DNA of 64,000 nt. Origin: Streptomyces sp. CB01201 (lineage in GTDB: Bacteria > Actinomycetota > Actinomycetes > Streptomycetales > Streptomycetaceae). The notes below the pieces were generated by a model. It saw only the letters and a list, made by a program, of their open reading frames with translations, was not told the DNA's origin and made no database searches. Where the stretch lies: assembly GCF_002803085.1 (NCBI RefSeq), contig NZ_NNBJ01000001.1, positions 575,040-639,039 of the forward strand. The letters run 5' to 3'. Within the stretch, counting starts at the first letter, position 1, and every line of letters starts with the position of its first letter. Of the stretch, positions 34,474 to 43,476 are shown in pieces. The position numbers were made by a program, and so were the translations under genes.

Positions 34474-35700
34474 GTGACCGATGTGAGAGACAGGGAACTG
34501 CCCAGGTTCAGTCTTGACGACGCGGCTCTGCTGCGTGATCCCTATCCGGTCTACCGGAGGCTTCGCGAGGCGGGCCCCCTGTGCCGGGGAGGGCCGGCGC
34601 AGTGGGTCGTCACGCGCTACGACGAGGTGTCGCGGCTCCTGAAGGACCGCCGGCTCGGGCGGGCCTTCCCGGTCGAGTTCCAGGAGATGTCGGTCGGCGC
34701 CGGGCCCGCCGTGGACTTCCTGCGCGGCATCGTCATCGACCGGGACCCGCCCGACCACACGAGGTTGCGCCGGCTGCTCACCAAGGCACTCCCGCCGACG
34801 ACCGTGCGCACCCTGAGCGGCCTGATCGGCGACCTGGTGGACGGACTGCTGACGGCCGCCGAGGAGCGTGGTTCCTTCGACGCCGTCACCGACCTCGCCC
34901 AGCCGCTGCCCGTCCTGGTGATGAGCACCCTGCTCGGCATCCCGCACGCCGACCGCGCCGAGGTGATGCGCCGCTCCCTCGACGTCGCCAAGGCCTTCGC
35001 CGTGTTCATCCCCGAGGAGGAACGCGCGGCGGCCCACGACGGGGTGCTCTGGTTGCGCGCATACCTGCGCGGGCTGCTGCGCCGGCGTCTCGCCGACCCC
35101 GGCGACGACCTGCTCAGCGCGATCGCGCTCGCCCGGGACGACGAGCACCGCCCGCTCACCGAGGAGGAGGCCGTCGACAACGCGCTCTTCCTCTACTACG
35201 CGGGCTTCGAGACCACCACCAACCTCATCGCCACCGGCTGTCACGCGCTGATCCACCACCCCGACGAGCAGCGCCGGCTGCGCGCCGACCGTGCGTTGAT
35301 GCCGACCGCACTGGAGGAGTTCCTGCGCTGGGACGCCCCCATCCACACCACCACCCGCCTCACCCTGGAGCCGGTGGAGGTGGGCGGCCGGACCATCCGG
35401 GCCAACCGGGTCGTGGTGCTGCTCCTCGCCTCCGCCAACTTCGACGAGCGGCAGTTCGCCGACCCCGAGCGCCTGGATCTCGCCCGGCGCCCCAACGCCC
35501 ATCTCAGCTTCGGCGGGGGCGCGCACCACTGCCTGGGCGCGATGCTCGCCCGGGTGGAGGGCTCGGCCGTGTTCGACCGGCTGCTCGACCGCCCCGGCCA
35601 TCTGGAACCGGCCGGCGAGGCCGACTGGCAGCCGAGCGCGGCGGGCTTCCGCTTCCCCTTCTGCGCCTACCGCAGCATCCCGGTGGCCCGCACCACCTGA
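34474..35700 (+). CDS. Cytochrome P450, paralogue of the divergent neighbour
   Basis: 408-residue P450. YYAGFETTTNLI (I-helix), EEFLRWDAPI (ExxR) and FGGGAHHCLG (haem Cys loop) match the neighbour almost exactly, and the start DPYPVYRRLREAGPLCRGG is also shared. The two therefore arose by duplication and probably act on the same scaffold at different positions, or in sequence. GTG at 34474 was chosen because homology begins just after it and a -10 lies seven nt upstream; an in-frame ATG at 34372 would add 34 unlike residues. A 16-bp hairpin follows. It appears to mark the right end of the NRPS cluster. Confidence 0.92.
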   Translation: MTDVRDRELPRFSLDDAALLRDPYPVYRRLREAGPLCRGGPAQWVVTRYDEVSRLLKDRRLGRAFPVEFQEMSVGAGPAVDFLRGIVIDRDPPDHTRLRRLLTKALPPTTVRTLSGLIGDLVDGLLTAAEERGSFDAVTDLAQPLPVLVMSTLLGIPHADRAEVMRRSLDVAKAFAVFIPEEERAAAHDGVLWLRAYLRGLLRRRLADPGDDLLSAIALARDDEHRPLTEEEAVDNALFLYYAGFETTTNLIATGCHALIHHPDEQRRLRADRALMPTALEEFLRWDAPIHTTTRLTLEPVEVGGRTIRANRVVVLLLASANFDERQFADPERLDLARRPNAHLSFGGGAHHCLGAMLARVEGSAVFDRLLDRPGHLEPAGEADWQPSAAGFRFPFCAYRSIPVARTT

Positions 35701-35744
35701 CCGCGCGGGGCGCGACCCGCACCCCCGGCAAGGGGAGTCCACGA

Positions 35745-35780
35745 CGAAGGGGGCCACCGGTGATCCGGTGGCCCCCTTCG
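35745..35780. terminator. Bidirectional hairpin terminator
   Basis: A perfect 16-bp stem, CGAAGGGGGCCACCGG (35745-35760) with its complement at 35765-35780, and a TGAT loop. It lies between the converging P450 and FAD oxidase genes and forms a clear boundary of region A. Confidence 0.88.
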
Positions 35781-35793
35781 CGCTGCCCGTGGG

Positions 35794-37170
35794 TCAGCTC
35801 GCCGGAAGGATGTTGTGGTTGACCCGGAAGAGGTTCTCCGGGTCGTACTTCGCCTTCAGCCGGGTGAGCCGTTCGAGGTTGGGGCCGTAGGCGTCGCCCA
35901 GTCGCTGCGGGCCGTCGTCGCCGAGGTGGTTCACGTACACCCCGCCGGTCGTGTACGGGAGCACGCGCTCGTAGACCTGCTGGGTCCACTCCACGTTGGC
36001 CGCGTCGTCGGCCGGATCCTCCCACTGGCTCAGCACACTGACCAGATAGCCGGTGCGGTGCGGGAACGCCGTTGCCTCCGCCGGGAGTTGGGCCATCACG
36101 CCGCCCATCAGACCGCCGCCGACCAGGGACAGGGCGGAGGGGTTGGTGGTGAAGCCCTCGCCCAGGATGTCCAGGGCCTCGGCGTGCAGCTCGTCGAAGT
36201 GGAACGAGCGGGCGTACAGGCGCCGTCCGGCGACGGTGTTGTCGTCGAGCATCCGCTGCACGGCCAGATACGGCATCCGGCCCACGTGGTTGAGCAGCGG
36301 CTTGCGGCCGAGCCCGCTCAGCGGCGCCACCGCCTCCTCGCCCCCGGCCTCCGGGTCGGCATGGACGTACCCGAGACCGACCGCGGGTTCGCCGTCCACG
36401 GTGAGGAAGGCGAACGACGTGGTCAGCGCGTCCGGCGCCGTCTTGTTGAACTCGCCCAGACGGCGGGCGACTTCACCGGTCTCCGCGACCGGGAAGGCCA
36501 GCAGTCCGGCCAGGCAGTCGCCCTGCGGGTACAGCTTGTACTCGAAGGACGTGGCCACGCCGAAGTTCCCGCCGCCGCCTCGGATCGCCCAGAACAGGTC
36601 CGGGTCGTCCTCCAGGCTGGCCCGGCGCAGCGTCCCGTCGGCGAGCACGATGTCGGCGGAGATCAGGTTGTCGACGAGCAGCCCGCGGTAGCGGGCGAGC
36701 CAGCCGAGGCCGCCGCCGAGCGTCATGCCGCCGATCCCGATGTACGACTCCTGGGAGCCGGTGACCGCGAGCCCGTAGTGCATGGTCTCCGCGTCGAACT
36801 CGCCCTGTACCAGGCCGGGTTGGGCGAGAGCCGTGCGGCCCGAGGGGTCGACCTTGACGCCCTTCATGGCGGACGTGTCGATGACCAGCCCGCCCTCGAC
36901 GCTGCCGGTGCCGGCGAAGCAGTGCCCGCCGCCCGTCACCGCGAGCAGGATGTCGTGCTCACGGGCGAACCGCACGACGGTGGCGACGTCCGCCGCCCCC
37001 GTACAGCGGGCCAGCGCGCCCGGCCGCTTCTCGAAGTAGGCGTTCCAGATGGATTTCGCCTCGGTGTACTCCTGGTCCGCCTCGGTGATGAGGGGGCCGC
37101 GCAACTGCTCGCGCAACTCCTCGACGAGTCGCTCCGGGACAGTGTCGCCGGAGGTGGTGGTGAGCCGCAT
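35794..37170 (-). CDS. FAD-linked oxidase, berberine bridge enzyme-like
   Basis: 458-residue oxidase of the FAD_binding_4/BBE family. GGGHCFAGTGSVEGG carries the conserved GGGH around the flavin-binding His; GGMTLGGGLGWLARYRG and WAIRGGGGNFGVATSFEY are diagnostic FAD loops. The C-terminal BBE motif is KYDPENLFRVNHNI. The usual second flavin-attaching Cys is not clear: the equivalent stretch reads GLLVDNLI instead of GLxCDNL, with Val replacing Cys, so attachment is probably through His only. Such oxidases oxidise alcohols, sugars or amines with O2. ATG at 37170 with GGGAGG. Not obviously part of either cluster. Confidence 0.88.
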   Translation of the reverse strand: MRLTTTSGDTVPERLVEELREQLRGPLITEADQEYTEAKSIWNAYFEKRPGALARCTGAADVATVVRFAREHDILLAVTGGGHCFAGTGSVEGGLVIDTSAMKGVKVDPSGRTALAQPGLVQGEFDAETMHYGLAVTGSQESYIGIGGMTLGGGLGWLARYRGLLVDNLISADIVLADGTLRRASLEDDPDLFWAIRGGGGNFGVATSFEYKLYPQGDCLAGLLAFPVAETGEVARRLGEFNKTAPDALTTSFAFLTVDGEPAVGLGYVHADPEAGGEEAVAPLSGLGRKPLLNHVGRMPYLAVQRMLDDNTVAGRRLYARSFHFDELHAEALDILGEGFTTNPSALSLVGGGLMGGVMAQLPAEATAFPHRTGYLVSVLSQWEDPADDAANVEWTQQVYERVLPYTTGGVYVNHLGDDGPQRLGDAYGPNLERLTRLKAKYDPENLFRVNHNILPAS

Positions 37171-37342
37171 CGCGCCTCCCGTACGGCTGGACATCGAATG
37201 GTGCGCCAATCCAACCCCGGCCCGGCAGGGCCCCCCACGGACCGGACAGAGTACGGAAAGGTCCGCCGCGTGCGGCCGGTGGGACCGCCCCGCCTTCGGT
37301 ACCGTGGGCCTCCCGCATGTTCCCGCGTCCACGGAGTGGCCC

Positions 37343-37696
37343 ATGTACGTTCGCCGGATCGTTCCCAACTTCCAGTCCGAGGGCCAGGCCCTGGCCGAGA
37401 GCTCCGACTTCTACGGGGTGCTGGGCTTCGAGGAAGTGATGAACCACGGCTGGATCGTGACGCTCGCCTCCGAGGACAACCCCGCCGTGCAGCTGAGCCT
37501 GATGACCAAGGACCTGACGGCGCCGGTGATGCCCGACGTGAGCATCGAGGTCGAGGACGTGGACGCGGCGCACCGCGCGATGGTGGAGCGCGGCGCCGAG
37601 ATCGTCCATCCCCTGACGGACGAGGAGTGGGGGGTGCGCCGCTTCTTCGTGCGCGACCCGAACGGCAGGGTCATCAACGTGCTCAGCCATTCCTGA
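37343..37696 (+). CDS. VOC (glyoxalase/bleomycin resistance) family protein
   Basis: 117-residue single VOC domain: IVPNFQSEGQALAESSDFYG at the start, FEEVMNHGWIVTLAS, and the final FFVRDPNGRVINVLSH typical of glyoxalase I-like proteins. These bind metal or hydrophobic ligands as dimers; some sequester antibiotics. It diverges from the FAD oxidase gene (172-nt gap). ATG at 37343 preceded by GGAG. The role is unknown. Confidence 0.85.
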   Translation: MYVRRIVPNFQSEGQALAESSDFYGVLGFEEVMNHGWIVTLASEDNPAVQLSLMTKDLTAPVMPDVSIEVEDVDAAHRAMVERGAEIVHPLTDEEWGVRRFFVRDPNGRVINVLSHS

Positions 37697-37850
37697 GGCC
37701 ACAGCTGGATTCCCGGGACCACTCCCGACGGACGGCCCACACCGACCGCCCCCCCCGCAGGGTGGTCCGGGGCCGGTGCCGGGCCGGTGGAACAATGGGC
37801 GCTCCCTCACCGGCCCAGAAGTACAGACGTGGTTCAGGAGCGCCCGCCGC

Positions 37851-38774
37851 ATGGATCTCAACCTGTTGCGCGTCCTGGACGCCCTGCTGCGGGAGAACAG
37901 CGTCACCCGCGCCGCGGAGCGCCTGGGCACCTCGCCCGCGGCCGTCAGCCGTACCCTCGCCCGTCTCAGAAGGACCGTCGGGGATCCGCTCCTGGTCCGG
38001 GCCGGCCAGCGCATGGTCCCCACTCCCCGGGCGCTCGAACTCCGCGAAGAAGTAAGGGAGTTGCTCCAGTCCTGCGACAACGTGCTGCGGCCGGGCGCGG
38101 GGTTCGACGCGGTGCACCTGCGGCGGAGCTTCACCGTGCAGGCCGCCGATCTGCTGCTCGCCGGGCTTGCCGGGCCGCTGGCCGACCGGGTCCGCGCCGA
38201 GGCGCCGCACGTGGACGTGGTCTTCCTGCCCGAGGCGCTGGAGGGCGGGCCCGCGCTGCGGCACGGCACGGTGGACGTCGAGCTCGGTGTGCTCGGCCGG
38301 CTCGACCCGGAGGTCCGCACCCGGCACCTCACCCGGAAGGTGCTGGTGGGCGTGGCCCGCGGCGGCCATCCCCTCTTCGACGGGCCCATCGACGCCCGCC
38401 GTTTCGCCGCCGCGGGGCACATCGGCATCTCCCGGCACGGCAAGCGCAACGGTCCCATCGACGAAGCCCTCGCCGCGCTCGGGCTCGAACGCCGGGTGGC
38501 GGTCGTCGTGCCCAGCCACACCAGCGCGATGATCCTCGCCCGGGACACCGACCTCGTCGCCCTCACCCTGGAGGACTGGCTCCCCGGCACCACCGCCGCC
38601 CTCGGCCTGCGGACCTTCCCGGTCCCGCTCGATCTGGCCCCCCTCGACCTCGGCATGGCCTGGCACCCCCGCAATTCGGCCGATCCCGGCCATCGTTGGT
38701 TTCGCGAGCATCTGGCGGGTGCCGTCCTCGACCCGTCGGGGCCGGAACCGGACGGACCCGTTGCCGGGGCCTGA
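37851..38774 (+). CDS. LysR-family transcriptional regulator
   Basis: 307 residues. The N-terminal helix-turn-helix is textbook LysR: MDLNLLRVLDALLRENSVT, then RAAERLGTSPAAVSRTLARL. An effector-binding domain follows, with VDVELGVLG in the region that usually reads D-x-x-I. The VRTRHLTRKVLVGVARGGHP segment resembles the NodD/NahR-like subgroup. ATG at 37851 has AGGAG upstream. It is not divergent from any obvious target; the VOC gene lies 154 nt upstream on the same strand and could be a target. Confidence 0.92.
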   Translation: MDLNLLRVLDALLRENSVTRAAERLGTSPAAVSRTLARLRRTVGDPLLVRAGQRMVPTPRALELREEVRELLQSCDNVLRPGAGFDAVHLRRSFTVQAADLLLAGLAGPLADRVRAEAPHVDVVFLPEALEGGPALRHGTVDVELGVLGRLDPEVRTRHLTRKVLVGVARGGHPLFDGPIDARRFAAAGHIGISRHGKRNGPIDEALAALGLERRVAVVVPSHTSAMILARDTDLVALTLEDWLPGTTAALGLRTFPVPLDLAPLDLGMAWHPRNSADPGHRWFREHLAGAVLDPSGPEPDGPVAGA

Positions 38775-38864
38775 ATTCGGCCAGAACTCGGGAGTTGACC
38801 CATGGTCAGGATGTGTAACGTTCGATCCGAGTGCGCATCGGTGACACGGGGCGAGGAGGGGGCC

Positions 38865-39668
38865 GTGAGCGGGGTAGTGATCCATCTGCCCGGGTGCAGG
38901 GGCGACGCACAGGGCGAACCGGGCGGAGACGCGGTCACCCTGAGGCTCGGACCGGGCGAAGTGGCACGCTTCGGACGGGGATCGGCCACGACCCCCGTCG
39001 AGCTCCGCCTGGACGACGAGGCGATCTCCCGGCTCGCCGGCGAGATCCGGGTGACCGACGACCACTGGCAGCTCAGCAACCTCAGCGCCACCCAGAGCTA
39101 TCTGGTGGAGAATCCGGAAGGGGCGGGGGAGTACCTGCGGGTGCCGCCGAGACGGGCCGGCGCGCCCATCCCGTTCGAGTTCTCGCGGGTCGTGCTGCCC
39201 ACCCGCAACACCACCGTCTCCTTCCAGGTGTTCGCGCCCGACCACGTCTACCTGGACCCGGACGGTCCCCACGGACAGTGGGGGAGCCGGACCGTCACCG
39301 CGTACTCCCTGGACGAGACGGCCCTCTACTTCCTCATCCTCGTCGCGCTCTGCGAACCGAGGCTGCGCGACGAGTCACCGGTCGCGGTGCCGACCACGCC
39401 CCAGATCGTGGACCGGCTGGGGAACCACCCCGCCTGCGGCCGGCTCACGGCCAGGGCGGTCAGCTCGCACATCGACTACCTCGCCGACGAGAAGATGCGG
39501 ATCAGCGCGCCCGCGGAGACCGCGCCCCGCAGGGAGGCCCGCCGCAACGGCAAACGCGAGGCGATCGTCGGACTGGTCCTGCGCTTCGGCCTGGTCCGGG
39601 AGGAGCACCTCGCGCTCCTCCCGCCCCGGACCGGGGCGGCCGGTCAGGAGCGGGGGACGGCCGGATGA
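38865..39668 (+). CDS. FHA-domain protein, probable partner of the following kinase
   Basis: 267 residues. The N-terminal 110 residues resemble an FHA phosphothreonine-binding domain (ARFGRGSATTPVELRLDD, then SRLAGEIRVTDDHWQLSNLS, with conserved Gly-Arg, Ser and Asn). The C-terminal part (TTPQIVDRLGN, AVSSHIDYLADE) looks helical and may be a winged helix. It lies directly before a Ser/Thr kinase gene, so recognition of phosphorylated targets of that kinase is likely. GTG at 38865 was preferred over an upstream ATG because GGAGGGGG sits just before it. Confidence 0.75.
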   Translation: MSGVVIHLPGCRGDAQGEPGGDAVTLRLGPGEVARFGRGSATTPVELRLDDEAISRLAGEIRVTDDHWQLSNLSATQSYLVENPEGAGEYLRVPPRRAGAPIPFEFSRVVLPTRNTTVSFQVFAPDHVYLDPDGPHGQWGSRTVTAYSLDETALYFLILVALCEPRLRDESPVAVPTTPQIVDRLGNHPACGRLTARAVSSHIDYLADEKMRISAPAETAPRREARRNGKREAIVGLVLRFGLVREEHLALLPPRTGAAGQERGTAG

Positions 39669-39716
39669 GCCAGGGACCCGCACCGCAGGAGCACCGGCGG
39701 ACCGGAGGAGGGGACG

Positions 39717-41141
39717 GTGCACGGTCCGGCCGACACCTCGGGGAGTGACCGCGCCGAACTCCTGCCGCCCGGTTACCGGGTGGCCCGCTGGGAGGTCACC
39801 GGGCCGATCGGAGCCGGCGGCTGGGCGACCGTCCACGCGGGGCGCCTGGCCGAGGGCCAGGAGGAGGGGGTGCCGGGGGAGGAGTCCGTGGCGCTCAAGG
39901 TGCTGCCCACCGCGGGGCTCTCACCGCACCAGGCACGCAAGGTCGCCGAGACCGCCCGGCGCGAGGTCGAGTTCGGCCGCGCCTCCTCGCACCCGAGACT
40001 GATCCGCCTGCTCGACACCTTCGTCCTCGCCGAACCCGAACGCCCACACCTCGACGGCGCGATCGTGCTGGTCATGGAGCGGGCCGAACGCAGTCTGCGC
40101 GATCTGCTCGCCACCGGCGTGAGCGAGGCCGAGGGCGCCCGCCTGGTCACGGAGATCTGCGAGGGCCTGGCACAGCTGCACCGCAGCGGATGGGTGCACG
40201 GCGATCTCAAGCCCGACAACATCCTGCTCATGGCGGACGGCTCGGCGAAGCTCTCCGACTTCGGGCTCGTCACCCAGCTGACCGGCACCCACGGGACCCA
40301 TGGCTACGCACCTCCCATGGGTACCTTCGACTACCTTCCGCCCGAGCGCTGGAAGGCGCCGCTCGGGGAGCAGGGGGTCGAGATCCGGCCGAGTGCCGAC
40401 ATCTGGGCGCTCGGCATCACCGTCCATGAACTGTTCGCGTCCGGCGCCTCCCCCTTTCCCGGGGCGACCCCCATGGCACGGGGCGCTGCGACCCAGGAGT
40501 ACGCCGACGGCCGGGCGCCGCTGCGCCTCGACGGCGCGCTGCCGCCGTTCTGGCGCGCGCTGGCCGCCGACTGCCTCGCCCCGACGCACTCCGCCCGCGC
40601 CCCGCACACCGCCGAAAGCCTGCTGACCCGTATCGCCGAGCGGCCGATGTCGCAGGCATCGCCCGCCGCACGGGCCGCGCCGCGCCGGGGCCGAAGACGC
40701 GCCGCGTTCGTCGCCCTCGCGGTGTGCGCGGTGGGCGCCACGCTCTGGCCGCACTTCACGCACGGCACCGGACCCGGCGGACCGAACGCCGAACCACCCG
40801 GCCGTATCAAGGTGTTCAACGCCGAGCAGAGCTGCCGGGGCCGCAGCGACCGCAACGCCGATTGCAGTCTCGGCCTGGCGATCGACCCGATGCGGCCCTA
40901 CACGGTCGACAACGTGGTGGCGACCCGGGTGTGGCACGGCGACGAACTGGGCGTCGACTGCCGGCTCCTGCTCGGCATGCCGATCATCGACGAGGCGGAC
41001 ACGCACTCCGCCGAGTGGTACCGGGTCAGGCTGCCCCGGGCCGACGCCGGCCGCGGCACCGCCTGGCTGCCGGCCGTCCGCACCAAGGACCACCCTTCCG
41101 TCCCCGACTGCCCGGCGCCCACACCCACGCCCACCGGCTGA
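39717..41141 (+). CDS. Membrane-anchored Ser/Thr protein kinase (Hanks type)
   Basis: 474 residues. The kinase domain (about 20-295) has the glycine loop GAGGWATV, ATP-binding Lys in VALKVL, catalytic loop WVHGDLKPDNILL (HGD instead of HRD) and DFG in LSDFGLVT. A basic stretch (RRGRRR) and a transmembrane segment (AAFVALAVCAVGATLWPHF) follow near residue 325, then an extracellular domain of about 120 residues with two or more Cys. With HGD the kinase is a non-RD type, usually not controlled by activation-loop phosphorylation. GTG start at 39717 with GGAGGAGGGG. It is probably co-transcribed with the FHA protein. Confidence 0.9.
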   Translation: MHGPADTSGSDRAELLPPGYRVARWEVTGPIGAGGWATVHAGRLAEGQEEGVPGEESVALKVLPTAGLSPHQARKVAETARREVEFGRASSHPRLIRLLDTFVLAEPERPHLDGAIVLVMERAERSLRDLLATGVSEAEGARLVTEICEGLAQLHRSGWVHGDLKPDNILLMADGSAKLSDFGLVTQLTGTHGTHGYAPPMGTFDYLPPERWKAPLGEQGVEIRPSADIWALGITVHELFASGASPFPGATPMARGAATQEYADGRAPLRLDGALPPFWRALAADCLAPTHSARAPHTAESLLTRIAERPMSQASPAARAAPRRGRRRAAFVALAVCAVGATLWPHFTHGTGPGGPNAEPPGRIKVFNAEQSCRGRSDRNADCSLGLAIDPMRPYTVDNVVATRVWHGDELGVDCRLLLGMPIIDEADTHSAEWYRVRLPRADAGRGTAWLPAVRTKDHPSVPDCPAPTPTPTG

Positions 41142-41150
41142 GGCGTGCTC

Positions 41151-41182
41151 GTGCGGTGCGGCGGGAGCAGCCCGCACCGCAC
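41151..41182 (+). terminator. Hairpin terminator after the kinase
   Basis: GTGCGGTGCGG (41151-41161) pairs perfectly with 41172-41182 over a 10-nt loop, 9 nt after the kinase stop. Confidence 0.65.
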
Positions 41183-41429
41183 CGGGACACCGGCCGCCAC
41201 CAGCCTGCCGCCCCGGATCCGCCCGGTCCGCCGACACGGGGCACAGTCCACCGCGGATCCGGGCCCCTGTCACTCCGGATGGTTCCGGATGCCGCCCGCG
41301 GCACACCACGGCTAGCTTGCGGACCGTCGACCCGGGCCGCCGCCCCGCGGGCCGGCACCTCTTCAACCTCCGCCCGCGCAGGCGTACTTGATCGTGGCCC
41401 GCCCGTCCTTACCCGTTCAGGAGGATCCG

Positions 41430-42428
41430 TTGAGCGAGCAGCATCGCCCCACCCGCAGGAATGTCCTCAAGGCCGTCGGCGGCGCCGGCGCCGCGCTGGC
41501 CCTCGGCGCCGGGACCGTACTGTCGACGGCGTCGACGGCCAGTGCCGCCGACGACGGATTCGGGCTGCGCATCGTGGAGCGCGGCGAGGGCGACCCCCGT
41601 ATGTGGTACTACCGCTTCCAGACCGCCGAGATCGGCTGGAACCCCGCGGTCAACGTCCTGCTCCCCGACGACTACCACTCCAGCGGCCGCACCTACCCCG
41701 TCCTCTATCTGCTGCACGGCGGCGGCGACGGCCAGGACTTCATCACCTTCGACCGCCTCGGCATCCGCGACTGGACGGCCGGCAAACCGGTCATCGTGGT
41801 GATGCCCGACGGCGGCCACGCGGGCTGGTACTCCAACCCGGTCAGCTCCACGGTCGGTCCGCGCAACTGGGAGAGCTTCCACATCAACCAGCTGATCCCG
41901 TGGATCGACGCGAACTTCCGCACCTTCGCGGAGTACGACGGCCGGGCCGTCTCCGGGTTCTCGATGGGCGGCTTCGGCGCGCTGAAGTACGCCGCCAAGT
42001 ACTGGGGCCACTTCGCCTCGGTGAGCTCGCACTCGGGGCCGGCCAGCCTCCGGGGCAACGCGGGCGGCATCGCCGGTGGCGTCGTGCAGTGGGCCAACGC
42101 CTCCTCCGCCGCCATCGAGCTGGGCGGCGGCACCGTCTACGGCGTGCCGTGGGACCAGAACCGGGTCAGCATGGACAACCCGTGCGAGCGGGTCGAGAGC
42201 TACCGCGACAAGCGGATCTACCTGGTGGCCGGCACCAGCCCCGAGCCCACCTTCTGGGACACCTTCAACGAGACCGCCGTGCTCGAAACCCAGCGGGAGT
42301 GGCGCGGCTACCTGGACCGGGCCGGTATTCCTCATGAGTGGTACGAGGTCCCGGGCGGTCACTTCGTACGGCCCGACCTGTTCATCCGCGACCTGGACGG
42401 GATCGTCGGCCGCCTCCGCAAGGCGTAG
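41430..42428 (+). CDS. Tat-exported esterase (esterase D/antigen 85-like)
   Basis: 332-residue secreted alpha/beta hydrolase. RRNVLKAVGGAGAALALGAG is a twin-arginine signal peptide, with likely cleavage after TASTASA. The mature part has YPVLYLLHGGGDGQDF (oxyanion), the nucleophile in VSGFSMGGFGALKYA and the catalytic His in VPGGHFVRPD, fitting the esterase D/mycolyltransferase family. TTG at 41430 is the start: a perfect AGGAGG lies upstream and the Tat motif begins soon after. An in-frame GTG 14 codons earlier lacks a ribosome site. Probable extracellular ester hydrolase or acyltransferase. Confidence 0.9.
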   Translation: MSEQHRPTRRNVLKAVGGAGAALALGAGTVLSTASTASAADDGFGLRIVERGEGDPRMWYYRFQTAEIGWNPAVNVLLPDDYHSSGRTYPVLYLLHGGGDGQDFITFDRLGIRDWTAGKPVIVVMPDGGHAGWYSNPVSSTVGPRNWESFHINQLIPWIDANFRTFAEYDGRAVSGFSMGGFGALKYAAKYWGHFASVSSHSGPASLRGNAGGIAGGVVQWANASSAAIELGGGTVYGVPWDQNRVSMDNPCERVESYRDKRIYLVAGTSPEPTFWDTFNETAVLETQREWRGYLDRAGIPHEWYEVPGGHFVRPDLFIRDLDGIVGRLRKA

Positions 42429-42454
42429 CCGCACCGGGGCAGTTGGCGCGGCAG

Positions 42455-42496
42455 GCGGTACCGGGCCCGACGGGAACACTTCGGCCCCGGTACCGC
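42455..42496. terminator. Hairpin terminator between esterase and peroxidase
   Basis: GCGGTACCGGG (42455-42465) pairs with its complement at 42486-42496, 11 bp, with a 20-nt loop between converging genes. Confidence 0.65.
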
Positions 42497-42534
42497 GCCA
42501 TGGGAGGAAGGCGGCCCGGTCCCGGCGCGCGTCC

Positions 42535-43044
42535 CTAGACCTTGGCCAGAACCTTCAGCACCGCGTCGTAGTCGGGCTCCGACGAGATCTCATCGACCAA
42601 CTCGGCGTGGACGACCCGGTTCGCGCCGTCCAGGACGATCACGGCCCGGGCGGTCAGGCCCGCGAGGGGGCCGTCGGCGATGGCGACTCCGTAAGCGGTG
42701 TGAAATTCCCGCCCGCGCATCGTCGACAGGGTGACGACCGAGTCCAGGCCCTCGGCTCCGCAGAACCGGGCCTGGGCGAACGGCAGGTCCGCCGATACGC
42801 ACACGACCACCGTGTCGGCCAGTCCGCCGGCGAGCTCGTTGAACCTGCGGACGGACGCCGCGCAGGTTCCGGTGTCGACGCTCGGGAAGATGGTGAGGAC
42901 CTTGCGGGTGTCCCCGAGGGACGACAGCGATACGTCGGACAGATCCTTGCCCACGAGCGTGAACGGCCGTACCGCATCGCCCACTTGAGGGAAGTCTCCC
43001 TCGACGGCCACGGGGGCTCCCCTGCGGTGAACGGTGCTCGACAT
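42535..43044 (-). CDS. tpx: Thiol peroxidase (Tpx-type peroxiredoxin)
   Basis: 169-residue atypical 2-Cys peroxiredoxin. The peroxidatic Cys lies in [17 protein letters not shown] (Tpx usually has SVDTxxC) and the resolving Cys in [10 protein letters not shown], at the expected spacing. It reduces H2O2 and alkyl hydroperoxides with thioredoxin. ATG at 43044 has only a weak ribosome site. It diverges from the region C operon and is probably a housekeeping antioxidant gene. Confidence 0.92.
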   Translation of the reverse strand: MSSTVHRRGAPVAVEGDFPQVGDAVRPFTLVGKDLSDVSLSSLGDTRKVLTIFPSVDTGTCAASVRRFNELAGGLADTVVVCVSADLPFAQARFCGAEGLDSVVTLSTMRGREFHTAYGVAIADGPLAGLTARAVIVLDGANRVVHAELVDEISSEPDYDAVLKVLAKV

Positions 43045-43334
43045 AGGGCTCTCCAGTCGTCACGAAGCGTATTTCGACCACGTCAGTCGTTGGGGTCGAT
43101 GTGCCCAGGTTGGCTGACGATCATGCCGAGAACCACCTTCGACCTGCAAAGTTTCCGCTAAGCGCCCGCCCCGCACCGGGGTTGGCGGCGCACCTCCCAA
43201 AAACCTCCAGGACACCACCGGCCACATCCCATGATGTGCCGCACTCCGGCCCTTGAGGAAGCGCATGCCACAGACCGAGCAGCCCGTCAGCGTCCCCGAG
43301 CCCGCCTTCCCGGGCCGCTCCCGGCGCAGAGACC

Positions 43335-43387
43335 GGATCCGGCCATTCTCCGCGGACATTCGCGCAAAGTCTGGATCCGGCCATTCT
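43335..43387. repeat. 15-bp direct repeat, 38-bp period
   Basis: GGATCCGGCCATTCT occurs at 43335-43349 and 43373-43387. The copies are identical. They lie about 90-140 bp upstream of the candidate promoter for the small peptide operon and could be an activator site. Confidence 0.6.
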
Positions 43388-43476
43388 TTGGATGTATTCC
43401 TGACGGCACCCGGTCGAGCCTGGACGTACCGTTTCTTAACCCGTTGTGCATGTGATTGAGGTCGCAGCGGGCCCCG

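Noticed and set aside
39665..39748. 27-codon frame overlapping the FHA stop with ATGA
   Set aside because: Too short, runs into the kinase start, composition not informative.
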